Below are positions 37,453 through 47,073 of a DNA stretch of 64,000 bases, piece after piece. Source of the stretch: Novosphingobium sp. PhB165. Lineage in GTDB: Bacteria > Pseudomonadota > Alphaproteobacteria > Sphingomonadales > Sphingomonadaceae. The notes under the pieces are model-generated. The model made no database searches, was not told the DNA's origin, and saw nothing but the letters and a program-made list of their open reading frames with translations. The stretch's first letter is position 1. Each line of letters starts with the position of its first letter. The stretch is from NCBI RefSeq assembly GCF_004341845.1, contig NZ_SLVB01000004.1, positions 62,001 to 126,000 of the forward strand, written 5' to 3'. Both the position numbers and the translations under genes were made by a program.

Positions 37453-40176
37453 ATGGATGCCGAACTGCAAGCCGACTGGACCGGCGCGATTGAACGCGCG
37501 CGTGCCCACGCCCCCTACCTCGCCTCGCTGCTGGACCGGCATCCGGACCTCACCGCGCTGCTGGCACAAGGCAAGGGCGAGGAAGCGCTGGCGTTCGCTC
37601 GCAATGTCGGCAGCGGCATCGACGATGTCGGCATCGCGCTGCGCTGCGAGAAGCAGGCATTGGCTCTCGCCCTCGGCATCGGCGACCTTGCCGGGGCCTT
37701 CCCGTTGCTCCGCGTCACCGGCGAGCTTTCCGCACTGGCCGACCGTGCGCTCGATGGCGCCATTGCCGAGGGTATCCGTCGCCGCGTGCCCGATGCGGAA
37801 CCCGCCGGTTTCCTCGCCCTCGCGCTCGGCAAGCATGGCGCCGGTGAACTCAACTACAGTTCGGACATCGATCCGATCCTGCTGTTCGATCCCGAACTGC
37901 TCCCCCGGCGAGAGCGGGACGAGCCGGGCGAGGCTGCCCAGCGCGTGGCGCGCGCAGTGGTGGAAACACTCGGCAAAGTCACCGATCACGGCTACGTCTT
38001 CCGCATCGATTTGCGCCTGCGCCCCGCTTCCGAAGTCAGCCCGCTGGCGATTTCGATCAACGGGGCGCTGACTCATTACGAATCGTCCGCGCTGGCGTGG
38101 GAGCGCGCCGCCTTCATCCGCGCCCGCGCCTGTTCGGGCGACATTGCGGCGGGCGAGGCTTTCCTGGCCGCGATCCGCCCCTTCGTCTGGCGCAAGAGCC
38201 TGGACTTCGGCGCGATTGCCGAGATCGGCCGCCTCACTGCGCAGATCCGCGCCAATACACGCGGCAGCGCCACGGTCGGCCCCGGCTTCGACCTGAAGAA
38301 AGGGCGCGGCGGCATTCGTGAGGTGGAGTTTTACGCCCAGACCCATCAGCTGATTCACGGCGGCCGCAACCCCGCGCTGCGCCTGCGCGGCACCCGCGCC
38401 ACGCTGGACGCGCTGGCCGAAGCCGGGCTGGTGCCGGCCGAGGATGCGCGCCTGCTGGGTGAAAGCTACGACCGCCTGCGCACCATCGAACACCGCCTGC
38501 AGATGCTGCAGGACCAGCAGACCCACGCCCTGCCGATGCGTCCCGAAGCGCTGGAAGCCGTGGCCCGGCTCGACGGCCTTCCCGATGGCGAAACCTTGCT
38601 GAACGAACTGCGCGAGATCACCGATGCCGTGGGCGAACGCTATGACGCGCTGGTCATGGCCAACACCCCGCTCGGCCCGACCACGCAAGTCGCCATGCCC
38701 GCGCAGGACGACTTGCGTGACGAACTGGCCGGTCTTGGCCTTGCCGATGCCGAAACGATGGCCCACCGCGTGGAAGGCTGGCTCTCCGGCGGGATGCGGG
38801 CGCTGCGTTCGGACGCGGCGCGCGCCGCCTTCGCCAGCGTGCGCGCCGATCTGTTCGCCGCGCTGGCTGCCGCGCCGGAGCCGGAGCGCGCCTTCGCCCG
38901 ATTCGAAAAGCTGCTGAACAACCTGCCCTCCGCCATCAACCTGTTCCGCCTGCTGGAAGCCCGTCCCGCGCTGCTGGAACGGCTGGCGCGCATCCTCAGC
39001 CTTGCGCCCACTCTGGCCGACGCCTTGGCCCGGCGTGCCGATCTGCTGGACCCGCTGATCGATGCCAGTGCCTTCGACCTGCCCGGATCGGTGGAGGAAC
39101 TGGTTGCCGAATTCACCCAGTTCGAGCCGGGTGCCGACTACGAACAGAAGCTGGGCACCGTGCGCCGCAAAGTGGGCGACCGCCGCTTCGCCCTTGGCGT
39201 GCAACTGATCGAGGGCGCGAACGATCCGCTGGACATCGGCCACGCCCTCGCCCGGATTGCCGAGGCCGCGCTGGTGGTGCTGACCGATGCCGCACTGGAG
39301 GAATTCCGCGCCGTCCACGGCGTGGTGCCGGGCAGCGAACTGGTCGTGCTCGGCCTTGGCCGCATGGGCGGCGGCGTGCTCACCCACGCCTCCGACCTCG
39401 ATCTGATCTATCTGTTCACCGGCGATTTCGCGGGCGAATCGGATGGCCGGCGGCCGCTGGGGGCAACGCTCTATTACAACCGCGTCTCGCAGCGCGTGAC
39501 CGCCGCGCTGTCGGTGCCGACGGCCGAAGGCGCGCTCTACGAAGTCGACACCCGCCTGCGTCCCTCGGGTGAGCAGGGCCCGCCCGCCGCCAGCCTCGAC
39601 AGCTTCGCGCGCTATCAGCAGGAACAGGCGTGGACCTGGGAACACATGGCGCTCTGCCGCGCCCGTCCGCTCTACGGCTCGGCCGAGGCGCGCGCCGATC
39701 TCGGCGAGGTGATTCACAGCGTGCTCGCCGCCCCCCGCGATGGGGACAAATTGCGCGCGGACGTGCTGGAAATGCGCGCCAAGATGGCCGGGCACAAACC
39801 CGCCAAGGGCCCGCTCGACGTGAAGCTGATGCGTGGCGGGCTGGTGGACCTCGAATTCCTTGTCCACTTCACCCAGTTGCGCAGCGGGCTTGGCCTCGAT
39901 CCCGACCTGGGCGCGGCGCTGCAATTGCTGGTGGCGGACGGACTGCTGCCAGCCACGCTGGTAGAATCGCATGACGTCATGACGCGTCTGCTGGTGGCCG
40001 GCCGCCTCTTCGCGCCCGATACCCAGGTGCCTGGCAAGCCCTCCTGCATGGCGCTGCAACGCGCCTGCGGCTATGGCGCGTGGCAAGATCTTGAATCCGC
40101 CCTCGCCCGGGCCCGCGCGCATGTCGCCGCGAGTTGGAGCGAGACTTTCGGCGAAACACTGGAGATGAACCCATGA
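37453..40176 (+). CDS. glnE: bifunctional glutamine synthetase adenylyltransferase/adenylyl-removing enzyme
   Basis: A 907-residue enzyme that switches glutamine synthetase on and off by deadenylylation and adenylylation. Two nucleotidyltransferase domains are present: the N-terminal one with ALGKHGAGELNYSSDIDPIL, and the C-terminal one with GLGRMGGGVLTHASDLDLIY; both keep the G-x(n)-D-x-D metal motif. Helical linkers lie between. The ATG is preceded by a 36-base in-frame extension starting from TTG that I reject. The stop overlaps the bcp start (ATGA). Confidence 0.96.
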   Translation: MDAELQADWTGAIERARAHAPYLASLLDRHPDLTALLAQGKGEEALAFARNVGSGIDDVGIALRCEKQALALALGIGDLAGAFPLLRVTGELSALADRALDGAIAEGIRRRVPDAEPAGFLALALGKHGAGELNYSSDIDPILLFDPELLPRRERDEPGEAAQRVARAVVETLGKVTDHGYVFRIDLRLRPASEVSPLAISINGALTHYESSALAWERAAFIRARACSGDIAAGEAFLAAIRPFVWRKSLDFGAIAEIGRLTAQIRANTRGSATVGPGFDLKKGRGGIREVEFYAQTHQLIHGGRNPALRLRGTRATLDALAEAGLVPAEDARLLGESYDRLRTIEHRLQMLQDQQTHALPMRPEALEAVARLDGLPDGETLLNELREITDAVGERYDALVMANTPLGPTTQVAMPAQDDLRDELAGLGLADAETMAHRVEGWLSGGMRALRSDAARAAFASVRADLFAALAAAPEPERAFARFEKLLNNLPSAINLFRLLEARPALLERLARILSLAPTLADALARRADLLDPLIDASAFDLPGSVEELVAEFTQFEPGADYEQKLGTVRRKVGDRRFALGVQLIEGANDPLDIGHALARIAEAALVVLTDAALEEFRAVHGVVPGSELVVLGLGRMGGGVLTHASDLDLIYLFTGDFAGESDGRRPLGATLYYNRVSQRVTAALSVPTAEGALYEVDTRLRPSGEQGPPAASLDSFARYQQEQAWTWEHMALCRARPLYGSAEARADLGEVIHSVLAAPRDGDKLRADVLEMRAKMAGHKPAKGPLDVKLMRGGLVDLEFLVHFTQLRSGLGLDPDLGAALQLLVADGLLPATLVESHDVMTRLLVAGRLFAPDTQVPGKPSCMALQRACGYGAWQDLESALARARAHVAASWSETFGETLEMNP

Positions 40177-40658
40177 GCAGCACCATTTCCGGGCGCCCCG
40201 CCGCCGGCCACCCGTTCCCCGATATCGCGCTGGAAACGCCCGAAGGCGGCAGTGTGAAGGCTTCGGACTTCGCGGGCCGGAAGCTGGTCGTGTTCTTCTA
40301 TCCCAAGGACAATACCCCCGGCTGCACCACCGAAAATCTCGATTTCTCGGCGCTGAAGGGTGAGTTCGATGCGGCCGGCGTCGCCCTGCTGGGCGTCAGC
40401 AAGGATTCGGCGAAGAAGCACCAGAACTTCATCGCCAAGCATGACCTCAAGGCCCCGCTCGCCAGCGATGCCGAGGAAGGCGGGCTGTCCGACGCGCTCG
40501 GCATCTGGACCGAAAAGCAGAACTATGGCCGCACCTACATGGGCATGGTCCGCACCACCTATCTGATCGGCCCGGACGGCAAGATCGCCCGCGTGTGGGA
40601 CAAGGTGAAAGTAAAGGACCATGCCGCGCAGGTGCTGGAGGCCGCAAAGGCGCTCTGA
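40173..40658 (+). CDS. bcp: thiol peroxidase of the Bcp/PrxQ family, single-cysteine form
   Basis: A 161-residue peroxiredoxin that reduces hydroperoxides. The peroxidatic Cys51 is in YPKDNTPGCTTENLDF. In E. coli Bcp a resolving Cys follows five residues later; here that position is Leu56, and no other cysteine exists in the protein. It should therefore work as a 1-Cys enzyme needing an external thiol. The start is set by the ATGA overlap with glnE. Confidence 0.92.
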   Translation: MSSTISGRPAAGHPFPDIALETPEGGSVKASDFAGRKLVVFFYPKDNTPGCTTENLDFSALKGEFDAAGVALLGVSKDSAKKHQNFIAKHDLKAPLASDAEEGGLSDALGIWTEKQNYGRTYMGMVRTTYLIGPDGKIARVWDKVKVKDHAAQVLEAAKAL

Positions 40659-40660
40659 TC

Positions 40661-41452
40661 ATGCAGTCCGTTGCCGCAGCCATTCGCGAGGTGCTGCTGG
40701 AATCCGATCCCGGCGCCAAAGTCATGGCCACCCGCAAGGTGGCGCGCGACTGGCGACACGAACGGCTCGCTTATGCCTTCGATGTCGAAATGCCCGAGGA
40801 ACCGGGCCGCCCGGCAGAGCCCGAACTGCTGCCGCCTAATCGCATGCCCAAGCGCGGCAAGGGCGGTTCGGAGCGCGGCCGATTGGCGCTCTGGCATGCG
40901 CTGGCGCACATCGAATTCGTTGCCATCGACCTCGCGCTCGACATGGCGGGGCGATTCGGTGGGCAGATGAACCCGGGCTTCGTCAGCGATTTCCTCTCGG
41001 TCGCTGCCGACGAAGCGCTGCACTTCGCGTTGCTGGACCGGCACTTGCGCACGCAGGGGAGCCACTACGGCGCCCTCCCTGCGCACAGCGGGCTGTGGGA
41101 CGCCGCGCATGAGACTCGACATGATGTCGCTGCCCGCCTCGCGGTGGTGCCTATGGTGCTGGAAGCGCGCGGTCTGGACGTGACGCCGGCTACTTTAGAG
41201 CGAGTGCGTAGCCTTGGCGACGAGCGGGGCGCGCGCATTCTCGAAAGAATCCTTGACGATGAAATCCGCCACGTCCGTTTCGGTTCAACACATTTCGCCG
41301 CATGCGCCGAAGCGATGAACGGTGAACCGGCGGAACTTTGGAAAACCCTGGTTTCCCGCCATTTTCGTGGGGCTGTTAAGCCACCGTTCAACGACTCAGC
41401 GCGCCTCGCTGCCGGTTTATCGCGGGATTTCTACCTTGGGGTTGTCTGTTAG
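40661..41452 (+). CDS. DUF455 family ferritin-like protein
   Basis: A 263-residue helical protein. Ferritin-like metal ligands are visible: HALAHIEFVAIDLALD, then DEALHFALLDRHL and DDEIRHVRFGSTHF. This four-helix carboxylate pattern suggests a di-iron site; the DUF455 family is of unknown function. It starts 2 bases after the bcp stop, so glnE, bcp and this gene are probably one transcript. A link to oxidative-stress defence is suggested by the bcp neighbour only. Confidence 0.85.
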   Translation: MQSVAAAIREVLLESDPGAKVMATRKVARDWRHERLAYAFDVEMPEEPGRPAEPELLPPNRMPKRGKGGSERGRLALWHALAHIEFVAIDLALDMAGRFGGQMNPGFVSDFLSVAADEALHFALLDRHLRTQGSHYGALPAHSGLWDAAHETRHDVAARLAVVPMVLEARGLDVTPATLERVRSLGDERGARILERILDDEIRHVRFGSTHFAACAEAMNGEPAELWKTLVSRHFRGAVKPPFNDSARLAAGLSRDFYLGVVC

Positions 41453-41536
41453 GAACTGATCGGCATAACTCCACTTCGCGAGACGGCGGGGGGTTCCGAC
41501 CATCTCAAAACTTAGGGTTCGCGGCATGCCAAAGGC

Positions 41537-42304
41537 GTGCCCGTCGATAACGACAACGTCGTGTCCTTGCGGATTGCGGCGGATAACAAGGTATTGCGAG
41601 TGGTCGTAACCAAACTCATTGCCAAGTTCCGCACGGTGACGGCTACTGTCGCCATCGCGGGTCTTTCGATGGCAGCTCACCCCGCCCTGGCCAACAGCGC
41701 CGCAGCCGCCGCCGACATCTCGGCCCCGCTGCGCGCCGCTCAGGCCGCCAATCAATCCGCCAGCGGTGGTGAGGACGAACAGTTCCGCACCCTCTTCAGC
41801 TCCTGGCAGAACTACGAGGAAACCGGCCTCGCCGCGGCCAAGGCCAAGCCGGCGATCCCCGGTACCGCCCGCCTTTCCGGCGTCAATATCCCCTCGCGCA
41901 CTCCGCTTGAAGGCCTTCGCCTGACCAGCAGCTTCGGTATGCGTGAACACCCGATTCTCGGCGGTCGCCGCGCACACAAGGGCATCGACCTTGCCGCGCC
42001 CGTCGGCACCCCGATCTACGCAACCGCTGACGGTGTCGTCGGCAAGGCATCCTGGTTCGGTGGCTACGGCCTGTTCGTCGAACTGGAACACGGCGGCGAT
42101 CTCGAAACCCGCTATGGCCACATGTCCCGCCTCAACGTTGCCGAGGGCCAGATGGTCCACAAGGGCGACGTGATCGGCTACGTTGGCACCACCGGCAACT
42201 CGACCGGCCCGCACCTTCACTATGAAGTGCGCATCGACGGTGAGGCCGTGAACCCGCTCCCCTACCTGCAGGGCGATCAGGTCGCGGTGGCCGACAAGAA
42301 CTGA
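41537..42304 (+). CDS. M23 family peptidoglycan metallopeptidase (LytM domain)
   Basis: A 255-residue exported endopeptidase. The hydrophobic signal segment is at about residues 28-52 (TVAIAGLSMAAHPALA). The LytM domain in the C-terminal half has the zinc ligands in RRAHKGIDLAAP (H-x3-D) and TGPHLHYEV (H-x-H). The apparent start is a GTG, because no ATG fits; the true start may be elsewhere in the first 25 codons. A good hairpin terminator follows. Confidence 0.88.
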   Translation: MPVDNDNVVSLRIAADNKVLRVVVTKLIAKFRTVTATVAIAGLSMAAHPALANSAAAAADISAPLRAAQAANQSASGGEDEQFRTLFSSWQNYEETGLAAAKAKPAIPGTARLSGVNIPSRTPLEGLRLTSSFGMREHPILGGRRAHKGIDLAAPVGTPIYATADGVVGKASWFGGYGLFVELEHGGDLETRYGHMSRLNVAEGQMVHKGDVIGYVGTTGNSTGPHLHYEVRIDGEAVNPLPYLQGDQVAVADKN

Positions 42305-42375
42305 CACAAGTTTCAAACCGGTCAGGAACCGCGGCAAAGACGGTCCGGCCACTATGGTTTGGAGAGGAGGGAAGA

Positions 42376-42402
42376 GGCGGCTTCAGAGCCGCCTTTTCTT
42401 TT
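42376..42402 (+). terminator. Rho-independent terminator
   Basis: A 7-bp stem GGCGGCT/AGCCGCC with a TCAG loop (42376-42393) is followed by TTTTCTTTT. It ends the M23 peptidase transcript. Confidence 0.9.
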
Positions 42403-42463
42403 GCCGGCTCGCTCCATGAGGATTGGGGTTCGACTTGAAGCGGACGGGCGTTAGTCTGCGCCT

Positions 42464-42697
42464 ATGACCTCGCCGTATCATCCCCCGGTCAAACGCTCGG
42501 TCGAGATCGCCGGGCACAAGACCTCGATCAGCCTCGAACCGGTGTTCTGGGACATGCTCAAGGCCGCCGCCGTGGACGCGGGCGTGCCGGTCAACGCGCT
42601 TGTCGCGCGGATCGATGCGGAACGGCTGGAGGCGGACGTGCCGCCCGGTCTCGCCGGGGCCATCCGGGTCTGGCTGGCGACCACTCGAAAGGCTTGA
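42464..42697 (+). CDS. ribbon-helix-helix domain protein (RHH_4)
   Basis: A 77-residue protein. The core KRSVEIAGHKTSISLEPVFW, followed by DMLKAAAVDAGVPVNALVARID, is the RHH_4 pattern (beta strand then two helices). Such proteins bind DNA or act as small regulators. There is no toxin partner next to it. Target unknown. Confidence 0.83.
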   Translation: MTSPYHPPVKRSVEIAGHKTSISLEPVFWDMLKAAAVDAGVPVNALVARIDAERLEADVPPGLAGAIRVWLATTRKA

Positions 42698-42791
42698 TCG
42701 CCATCTTTTTATCGACTTGCTAGCCTTGTGCCGGACGCTAGGCTGTGGGAGCTTAAGCCCCGGTTCAGCGCGAAAGGTTCCAACAGCGCCT

Positions 42792-44153
42792 ATGTCGTTC
42801 GCGCGTATCGCCGCATTGGTCCTGACATTCCTGGCGCTGTTCGGCTGGTCCGCCTCGCCGGCTGTGGCGCAGTCGATCCTGCGCGACGCCGAGACCGAGG
42901 CGCTGCTCAAGGACATGGCGCGGCCGCTGATCGTGGCTGCCGGACTCGACCCCACGCATGTCGACATCGTTCTGGTGAACGATTCCTCGGTCAATGCCTT
43001 CGTCGTCGGCGGGCAGGCGGTCTACGTGAACTCCGGCCTCATCAATGAGGCTGATACCGCCGCGCAAGTGCAGGGCGTGATCGCGCACGAGCTTGGTCAC
43101 GTCACGGGCGGCCACGCCGTTCTGAATCAGGGCGAGAAGTCTGCCACCAGCATTTCGCTGCTCTCGTTGCTGCTCGGCGCGGCGGCGGCGGCGGCCGGCG
43201 GCGGCGAGGCGGCGATGGGTGTGATCATGGCGGGCCAGCAGGCGGCCATGGGCAATTTCCTCGCCTATACCCGTGCGCAGGAAGCTACGGCCGACGCGGC
43301 GGGCGCGAAGTTTCTCTCGGAGGCCGGGATCAGCGGGCGCGGTTCGCTGGAATTCTTCCAGAAGCTTCAGAACCTTGAATTCCGCTACGGCTATCGCCCG
43401 CAGGACGGGGACGAGTTCTACTCCACCCACCCGCTGACCGGCGACCGTATCCAGACGCTTCAGGACACTTACGAAAAGGACCCGGCCTGGTCCAAGCCGG
43501 ACGATCCGAAGATCCAGGCTCGCTTCGTGCGCATGAAGGCCAAGCTGTTCGGCTATCTGGCCGAGCCGCGCGATGTGTTCCGCGTCTACCCGCAAACCGA
43601 CAATTCGGTGCCCGCGCACTATGCCCGCGCCTATGCGTGGCACCGCCAGTCGGAGATGGACCGCGCCACCGCCGAGACCGACGCACTGCTGATGGTGGAT
43701 CCCAATGATCCCTATTTCCTGGAACTCAAGGGCCAGATCCTGCTCGAATCGGGCCAGCCGAACGATGCGCTCGTACCCTTGCGCAAGGCGACCGAACTGA
43801 CCGCCTACCAGCCGCTGATTGCCACGCTGTTCGGCCACGCGTTGATCGCGACCGAGGACCCGCAGCATTTCAAGGAAGCCGAGACGGTGCTCAAGAACGC
43901 CGCCGCGCGGGACCGGGAGAATCCCTTCACCTGGTACCAGCTCGGAACGATCTACGCGGCCAACGGCGACATACCGCGCGCAAGGCTCGCCAGCGCCGAG
44001 CAGCAATCGCTGTCCAACCAGATGGATGCCGCGCTGATGAATGCGCAGGCTGCCGAAGTGGGCCTGCCGAGCGGCTCGCCCGACTGGCTGCGGGCGCAGG
44101 ACATCGAAATGGAAGCGCGCGCGGCGCTGGAACGCAACAAGAAGCGCCGCTAG
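42792..44153 (+). CDS. M48 family metalloprotease with TPR repeats (BepA-like)
   Basis: A 453-residue periplasmic zinc protease. The signal peptide (MSFARIAALVLTFLALFGW; cleavage near residue 27) sets the start. The zinc site is VIAHELGHVTGG with the third ligand downstream (AQEATADAAGAKFL). The C-terminal third, about 290-430, holds TPR-like helices. E. coli BepA degrades or assists assembly of outer-membrane proteins such as LptD; the same role is likely here. The DsbA-like thioredoxin gene follows after 38 bases. Confidence 0.93.
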   Translation: MSFARIAALVLTFLALFGWSASPAVAQSILRDAETEALLKDMARPLIVAAGLDPTHVDIVLVNDSSVNAFVVGGQAVYVNSGLINEADTAAQVQGVIAHELGHVTGGHAVLNQGEKSATSISLLSLLLGAAAAAAGGGEAAMGVIMAGQQAAMGNFLAYTRAQEATADAAGAKFLSEAGISGRGSLEFFQKLQNLEFRYGYRPQDGDEFYSTHPLTGDRIQTLQDTYEKDPAWSKPDDPKIQARFVRMKAKLFGYLAEPRDVFRVYPQTDNSVPAHYARAYAWHRQSEMDRATAETDALLMVDPNDPYFLELKGQILLESGQPNDALVPLRKATELTAYQPLIATLFGHALIATEDPQHFKEAETVLKNAAARDRENPFTWYQLGTIYAANGDIPRARLASAEQQSLSNQMDAALMNAQAAEVGLPSGSPDWLRAQDIEMEARAALERNKKRR

Positions 44154-44191
44154 AGCGAAGCTTCGAGACGAATACGGGAACGACGAAAACC

Positions 44192-44890
44192 ATGGGACTT
44201 GGCACGAAGATCGCAGCGACGGCCGTGGGCCTCGCTCTTGTTGGCACGGGCGTCTGGTTTGGCGGGCCGGTGATCGCTGGCCGCGTGATTCACAACTATC
44301 TCGTTACCAACCCCGAAGTGCTCAACGAGGCGATGGATGCGCTTCAGGCCAAGCAGGCCAAGGCGCAACTCGCAGGCGTGCGGCAGAGTGTAGAGACGCC
44401 CTTCCCCGGCGCCGTGCTCGGCAATCCTAATGGCGCCATCACGCTTGTCGAATTCACCGACTATGCCTGCGGCTATTGCCGCCGCAGCTTGCCCGATGTT
44501 GCGCAGCTTATTGCCAAGCACCCGGACTTGCGCATTGTCGTGCGCGAACTGCCGATCATCAGCCCGCATAGTCCCGAAGCCGCGCGCATGGCGCTGGCCG
44601 CCGCCGAGCAGGGCAAATTCGCCCCGTTCCGCGAAGCCATGTTCGCGTCCGGACAAGTCGATCCGCAAGCCATCGACGCGGCGGCGAAGGCGGCCGGGCT
44701 CGACATGGAACGTGCCCACAAGGTTGCCGCCAGCCCGGTCGTCGAACAGGAACTCCAGCGCAATATGGACGTCGCCGGAAGGCTTGGCTTCAGTGGTACG
44801 CCGAGCTGGGTCGCGGGCGACCGCCTGATCTCGGGCGCGGTCGGCTTCGATCAGCTATCGCAGGCGGTTGCGGACGCGCGTGGGGGATAG
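44192..44890 (+). CDS. DsbA family thiol:disulfide oxidoreductase
   Basis: A 232-residue periplasmic protein with an N-terminal membrane anchor or signal (about 5-30). The active site is CGYC (Cys93, Cys96) after DYA, and the cis-Pro loop is SGTPSW. The helical N-terminal part (residues 30-70) resembles ScsC/DsbA-fold proteins that may oligomerise. It probably acts on periplasmic substrates together with the upstream BepA-like protease, as suggested by their arrangement. Confidence 0.92.
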   Translation: MGLGTKIAATAVGLALVGTGVWFGGPVIAGRVIHNYLVTNPEVLNEAMDALQAKQAKAQLAGVRQSVETPFPGAVLGNPNGAITLVEFTDYACGYCRRSLPDVAQLIAKHPDLRIVVRELPIISPHSPEAARMALAAAEQGKFAPFREAMFASGQVDPQAIDAAAKAAGLDMERAHKVAASPVVEQELQRNMDVAGRLGFSGTPSWVAGDRLISGAVGFDQLSQAVADARGG

Positions 44891-44894
44891 CGCG

Positions 44895-44912
44895 AGGGAG
44901 CACGGCTCCCTT
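44895..44912 (+). terminator. possible terminator after the DsbA-like gene
   Basis: AGGGAGC-ACG-GCTCCCT forms a perfect 7-bp hairpin, but the following sequence is TTCCCCTTCC rather than a T-tract. Weak support. Confidence 0.4.
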
Positions 44913-45058
44913 CCCCTTCCCCTCATGAGCGCTTTTGCCGGGCCGATCTCTTTGTTCCCGAGTGAAAAATCGGCTGCGCCTCCACTGCCGTTACCCGCTG
45001 GCCCCCAGATCGAGGCCCCGGGTTTCCGCTTCGCGCGGTTTTCGTCTAGATAGCCATC

Positions 45059-46222
45059 ATGCGCGTTCTGCCGATCCAGCCGATCCCCTTCTTCGCCGAC
45101 AAGGACAAGGCCTTCTGGCGCCTCCAGTTCGCGGGCTGGGGCGGCGCGATGCTGCTGCGCACGATGTCGGCGATCGCCAACGACCAGCCTTTGTCGAACC
45201 TTGTGCTGGTGCTGATCGCGACGATCACCGGGTTCTCGATCTCGCTGGTGCTTTCGGTGGTCTACCGCGTGCTGATCACCAAGCGGCCGCTGGTGACCTG
45301 GGGCATGACCGCGCTGATCCTGCCGATCGCGGTGGCGCTGCACGCCTTCATCGATGCCTGGGTGATCTCGCTCTACCGGGCCGACAGCGATACCAGCTTC
45401 ACCCAGCTGTTCATTGGCGTGTTCTACTATGACGCGACGCTGCTGGGCGCGTGGTCGGCGCTCTATTACGCGATCAATTTCTACCTTCAGGTGGAGGAGC
45501 AGAACGACCAGCTGATCCGGCTGGAGAACCAGGCGACGCAGGCGCAGCTGGCCATGCTGCGCTATCAGCTCAATCCGCACTTCCTGTTCAACACGCTGAA
45601 TTCGATCTCGACCCTGGTGCTGCTCAAGCAGACCGAGCCGGCCAATGCCATGCTCAGCCGCCTCTCCTCGTTCCTGCGCTACACGCTGATCAACAAGCCC
45701 TCGGCACGGGTTACGGTGGCGACCGAGGTGGAGACGCTCAAGCTCTATCTCGACATCGAGCGGATGCGTTTCGAGGAACGGCTGCGCACCACGTTCACCA
45801 TCGATCCGGCGACGGAGACCTGCCTGCTGCCCTCGCTCCTGCTTCAGCCGCTGGTGGAGAATGCCATCAAATATGCGGTCAGCCAGCAGGAGGCCGGGGC
45901 CGATATTGCCATCGCCACGCAACTCGTCGGGCCGATGCTTCGCATCACCGTCTCGGACACCGGGCCGGGCTTGCAAAGTCCGACTACCGACAACAGGTTG
46001 TCGGGCATGACCTACGATGGAGGGGAGCCGGTATCCACCGGTGTCGGCCTTTCGAACATCCGCGACCGCCTCAGCCAGGCTTACGGCGAGCAGCACCGTT
46101 TCGAAACGGTGGAGCCCGTTGAAGGCGGCTTTGCCGTGCTGATCGAGCTGCCCGCGGACCATCAGCCCACTCCCGAGGACATGGAAGAACTTCAGCGGCA
46201 ACCCGTTCCCGTCGGACGATGA
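45059..46222 (+). CDS. sensor histidine kinase of the LytS/YehU type
   Basis: A 387-residue membrane kinase. Four hydrophobic segments occupy residues 20-145, then a linker and the His_kinase domain with LNPHFLFNTLNS (phospho-acceptor His174) and an ATPase domain with LVENAIKYA, DTGPGL and GVGLSNIRDRL. No large periplasmic domain is visible, so the signal may be sensed in the membrane. The response regulator follows 46 bases later. Confidence 0.93.
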   Translation: MRVLPIQPIPFFADKDKAFWRLQFAGWGGAMLLRTMSAIANDQPLSNLVLVLIATITGFSISLVLSVVYRVLITKRPLVTWGMTALILPIAVALHAFIDAWVISLYRADSDTSFTQLFIGVFYYDATLLGAWSALYYAINFYLQVEEQNDQLIRLENQATQAQLAMLRYQLNPHFLFNTLNSISTLVLLKQTEPANAMLSRLSSFLRYTLINKPSARVTVATEVETLKLYLDIERMRFEERLRTTFTIDPATETCLLPSLLLQPLVENAIKYAVSQQEAGADIAIATQLVGPMLRITVSDTGPGLQSPTTDNRLSGMTYDGGEPVSTGVGLSNIRDRLSQAYGEQHRFETVEPVEGGFAVLIELPADHQPTPEDMEELQRQPVPVGR

Positions 46223-46268
46223 AACAAATTTGGCCCCCGCGCGTTTGCCGGGCCGGAGTACGTGACAC

Positions 46269-47066
46269 ATGACCATTCGCACTATCCTCGTCGATGACGA
46301 GAAACTGGCGATCCAGGGCCTCCAGCTTCGACTGGAAAAATATCCTGACGTCGAAATCATCGATACTTGTTCCAACGGGCGCGAGGCGATCCGGAAGATC
46401 AAGACAGAGAAGCCCGATCTGGTCTTCCTCGACATCCAGATGCCCGGGTTCGACGGGTTCTCGGTGGTCAAGGGCGTGATGGAAATCGAACCGCCGCTGT
46501 TCGTGTTCGTCACCGCCTATCAGGAGCACGCCGTGCGTGCGTTCGAGGCCAATGCCGTCAATTACCTGATGAAGCCGGTGGACGAGGCCAAGCTGGACGA
46601 TACGCTGGCCCGGGTGCGCCAGCGCATTTCCGAAAAGCGTTCGGCGGACGAGGCGGAAAAGCTCAAGACGGTGCTGGCCGAAGTCGCGCCCGACGCGGTG
46701 GACGCGATGCCGGAAGAGAGCGATCCCAACGCGGATCGTTACGAAAAGCTCATCAACATCAAGGATCGCGGTCAGATCTTCCGGATCGACGTCGATTCGA
46801 TCGAACATATCGAGGCCGCCGGCGACTATATGTGCATCCGCACCGCCGACAACTCGCTGATCCTGCGCGAGACGATGAAGGATCTGGAGCGCCGGCTCGA
46901 TCCGCGCGTGTTCCAGCGCGTGCATCGCTCGACCATCGTCAATCTGAATCAGGTTCGCCAGGTGAAGCCGCATACCAACGGCGAATGCTTCCTCGTGCTC
47001 GATTCGGGCGCGCAAGTGAAGGTTAGTCGCTCTTACCGCGACGTGATCGCGCGTTTCGTGCACTGA
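46269..47066 (+). CDS. LytTR-type response regulator
   Basis: A 265-residue regulator. The receiver domain has the acidic pair Asp9-Asp10, the phospho-acceptor Asp55 (LVFLDIQMPG) and the switch residue in FVTAYQEHA. After a charged linker (about 118-150) comes the LytTR DNA-binding domain (residues about 155-265; FQRVHRSTIVNLNQV). It is the partner of the upstream kinase. Target genes cannot be named from this window. Confidence 0.95.
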   Translation: MTIRTILVDDEKLAIQGLQLRLEKYPDVEIIDTCSNGREAIRKIKTEKPDLVFLDIQMPGFDGFSVVKGVMEIEPPLFVFVTAYQEHAVRAFEANAVNYLMKPVDEAKLDDTLARVRQRISEKRSADEAEKLKTVLAEVAPDAVDAMPEESDPNADRYEKLINIKDRGQIFRIDVDSIEHIEAAGDYMCIRTADNSLILRETMKDLERRLDPRVFQRVHRSTIVNLNQVRQVKPHTNGECFLVLDSGAQVKVSRSYRDVIARFVH

Positions 47067-47073
47067 TGCGGGT

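Noticed and set aside
37423..40122. 899-codon open frame opposite glnE
   Set aside because: glnE is unmistakable on the other strand. The antisense product has low-complexity Gly/Gln/His/Arg content and no signature.
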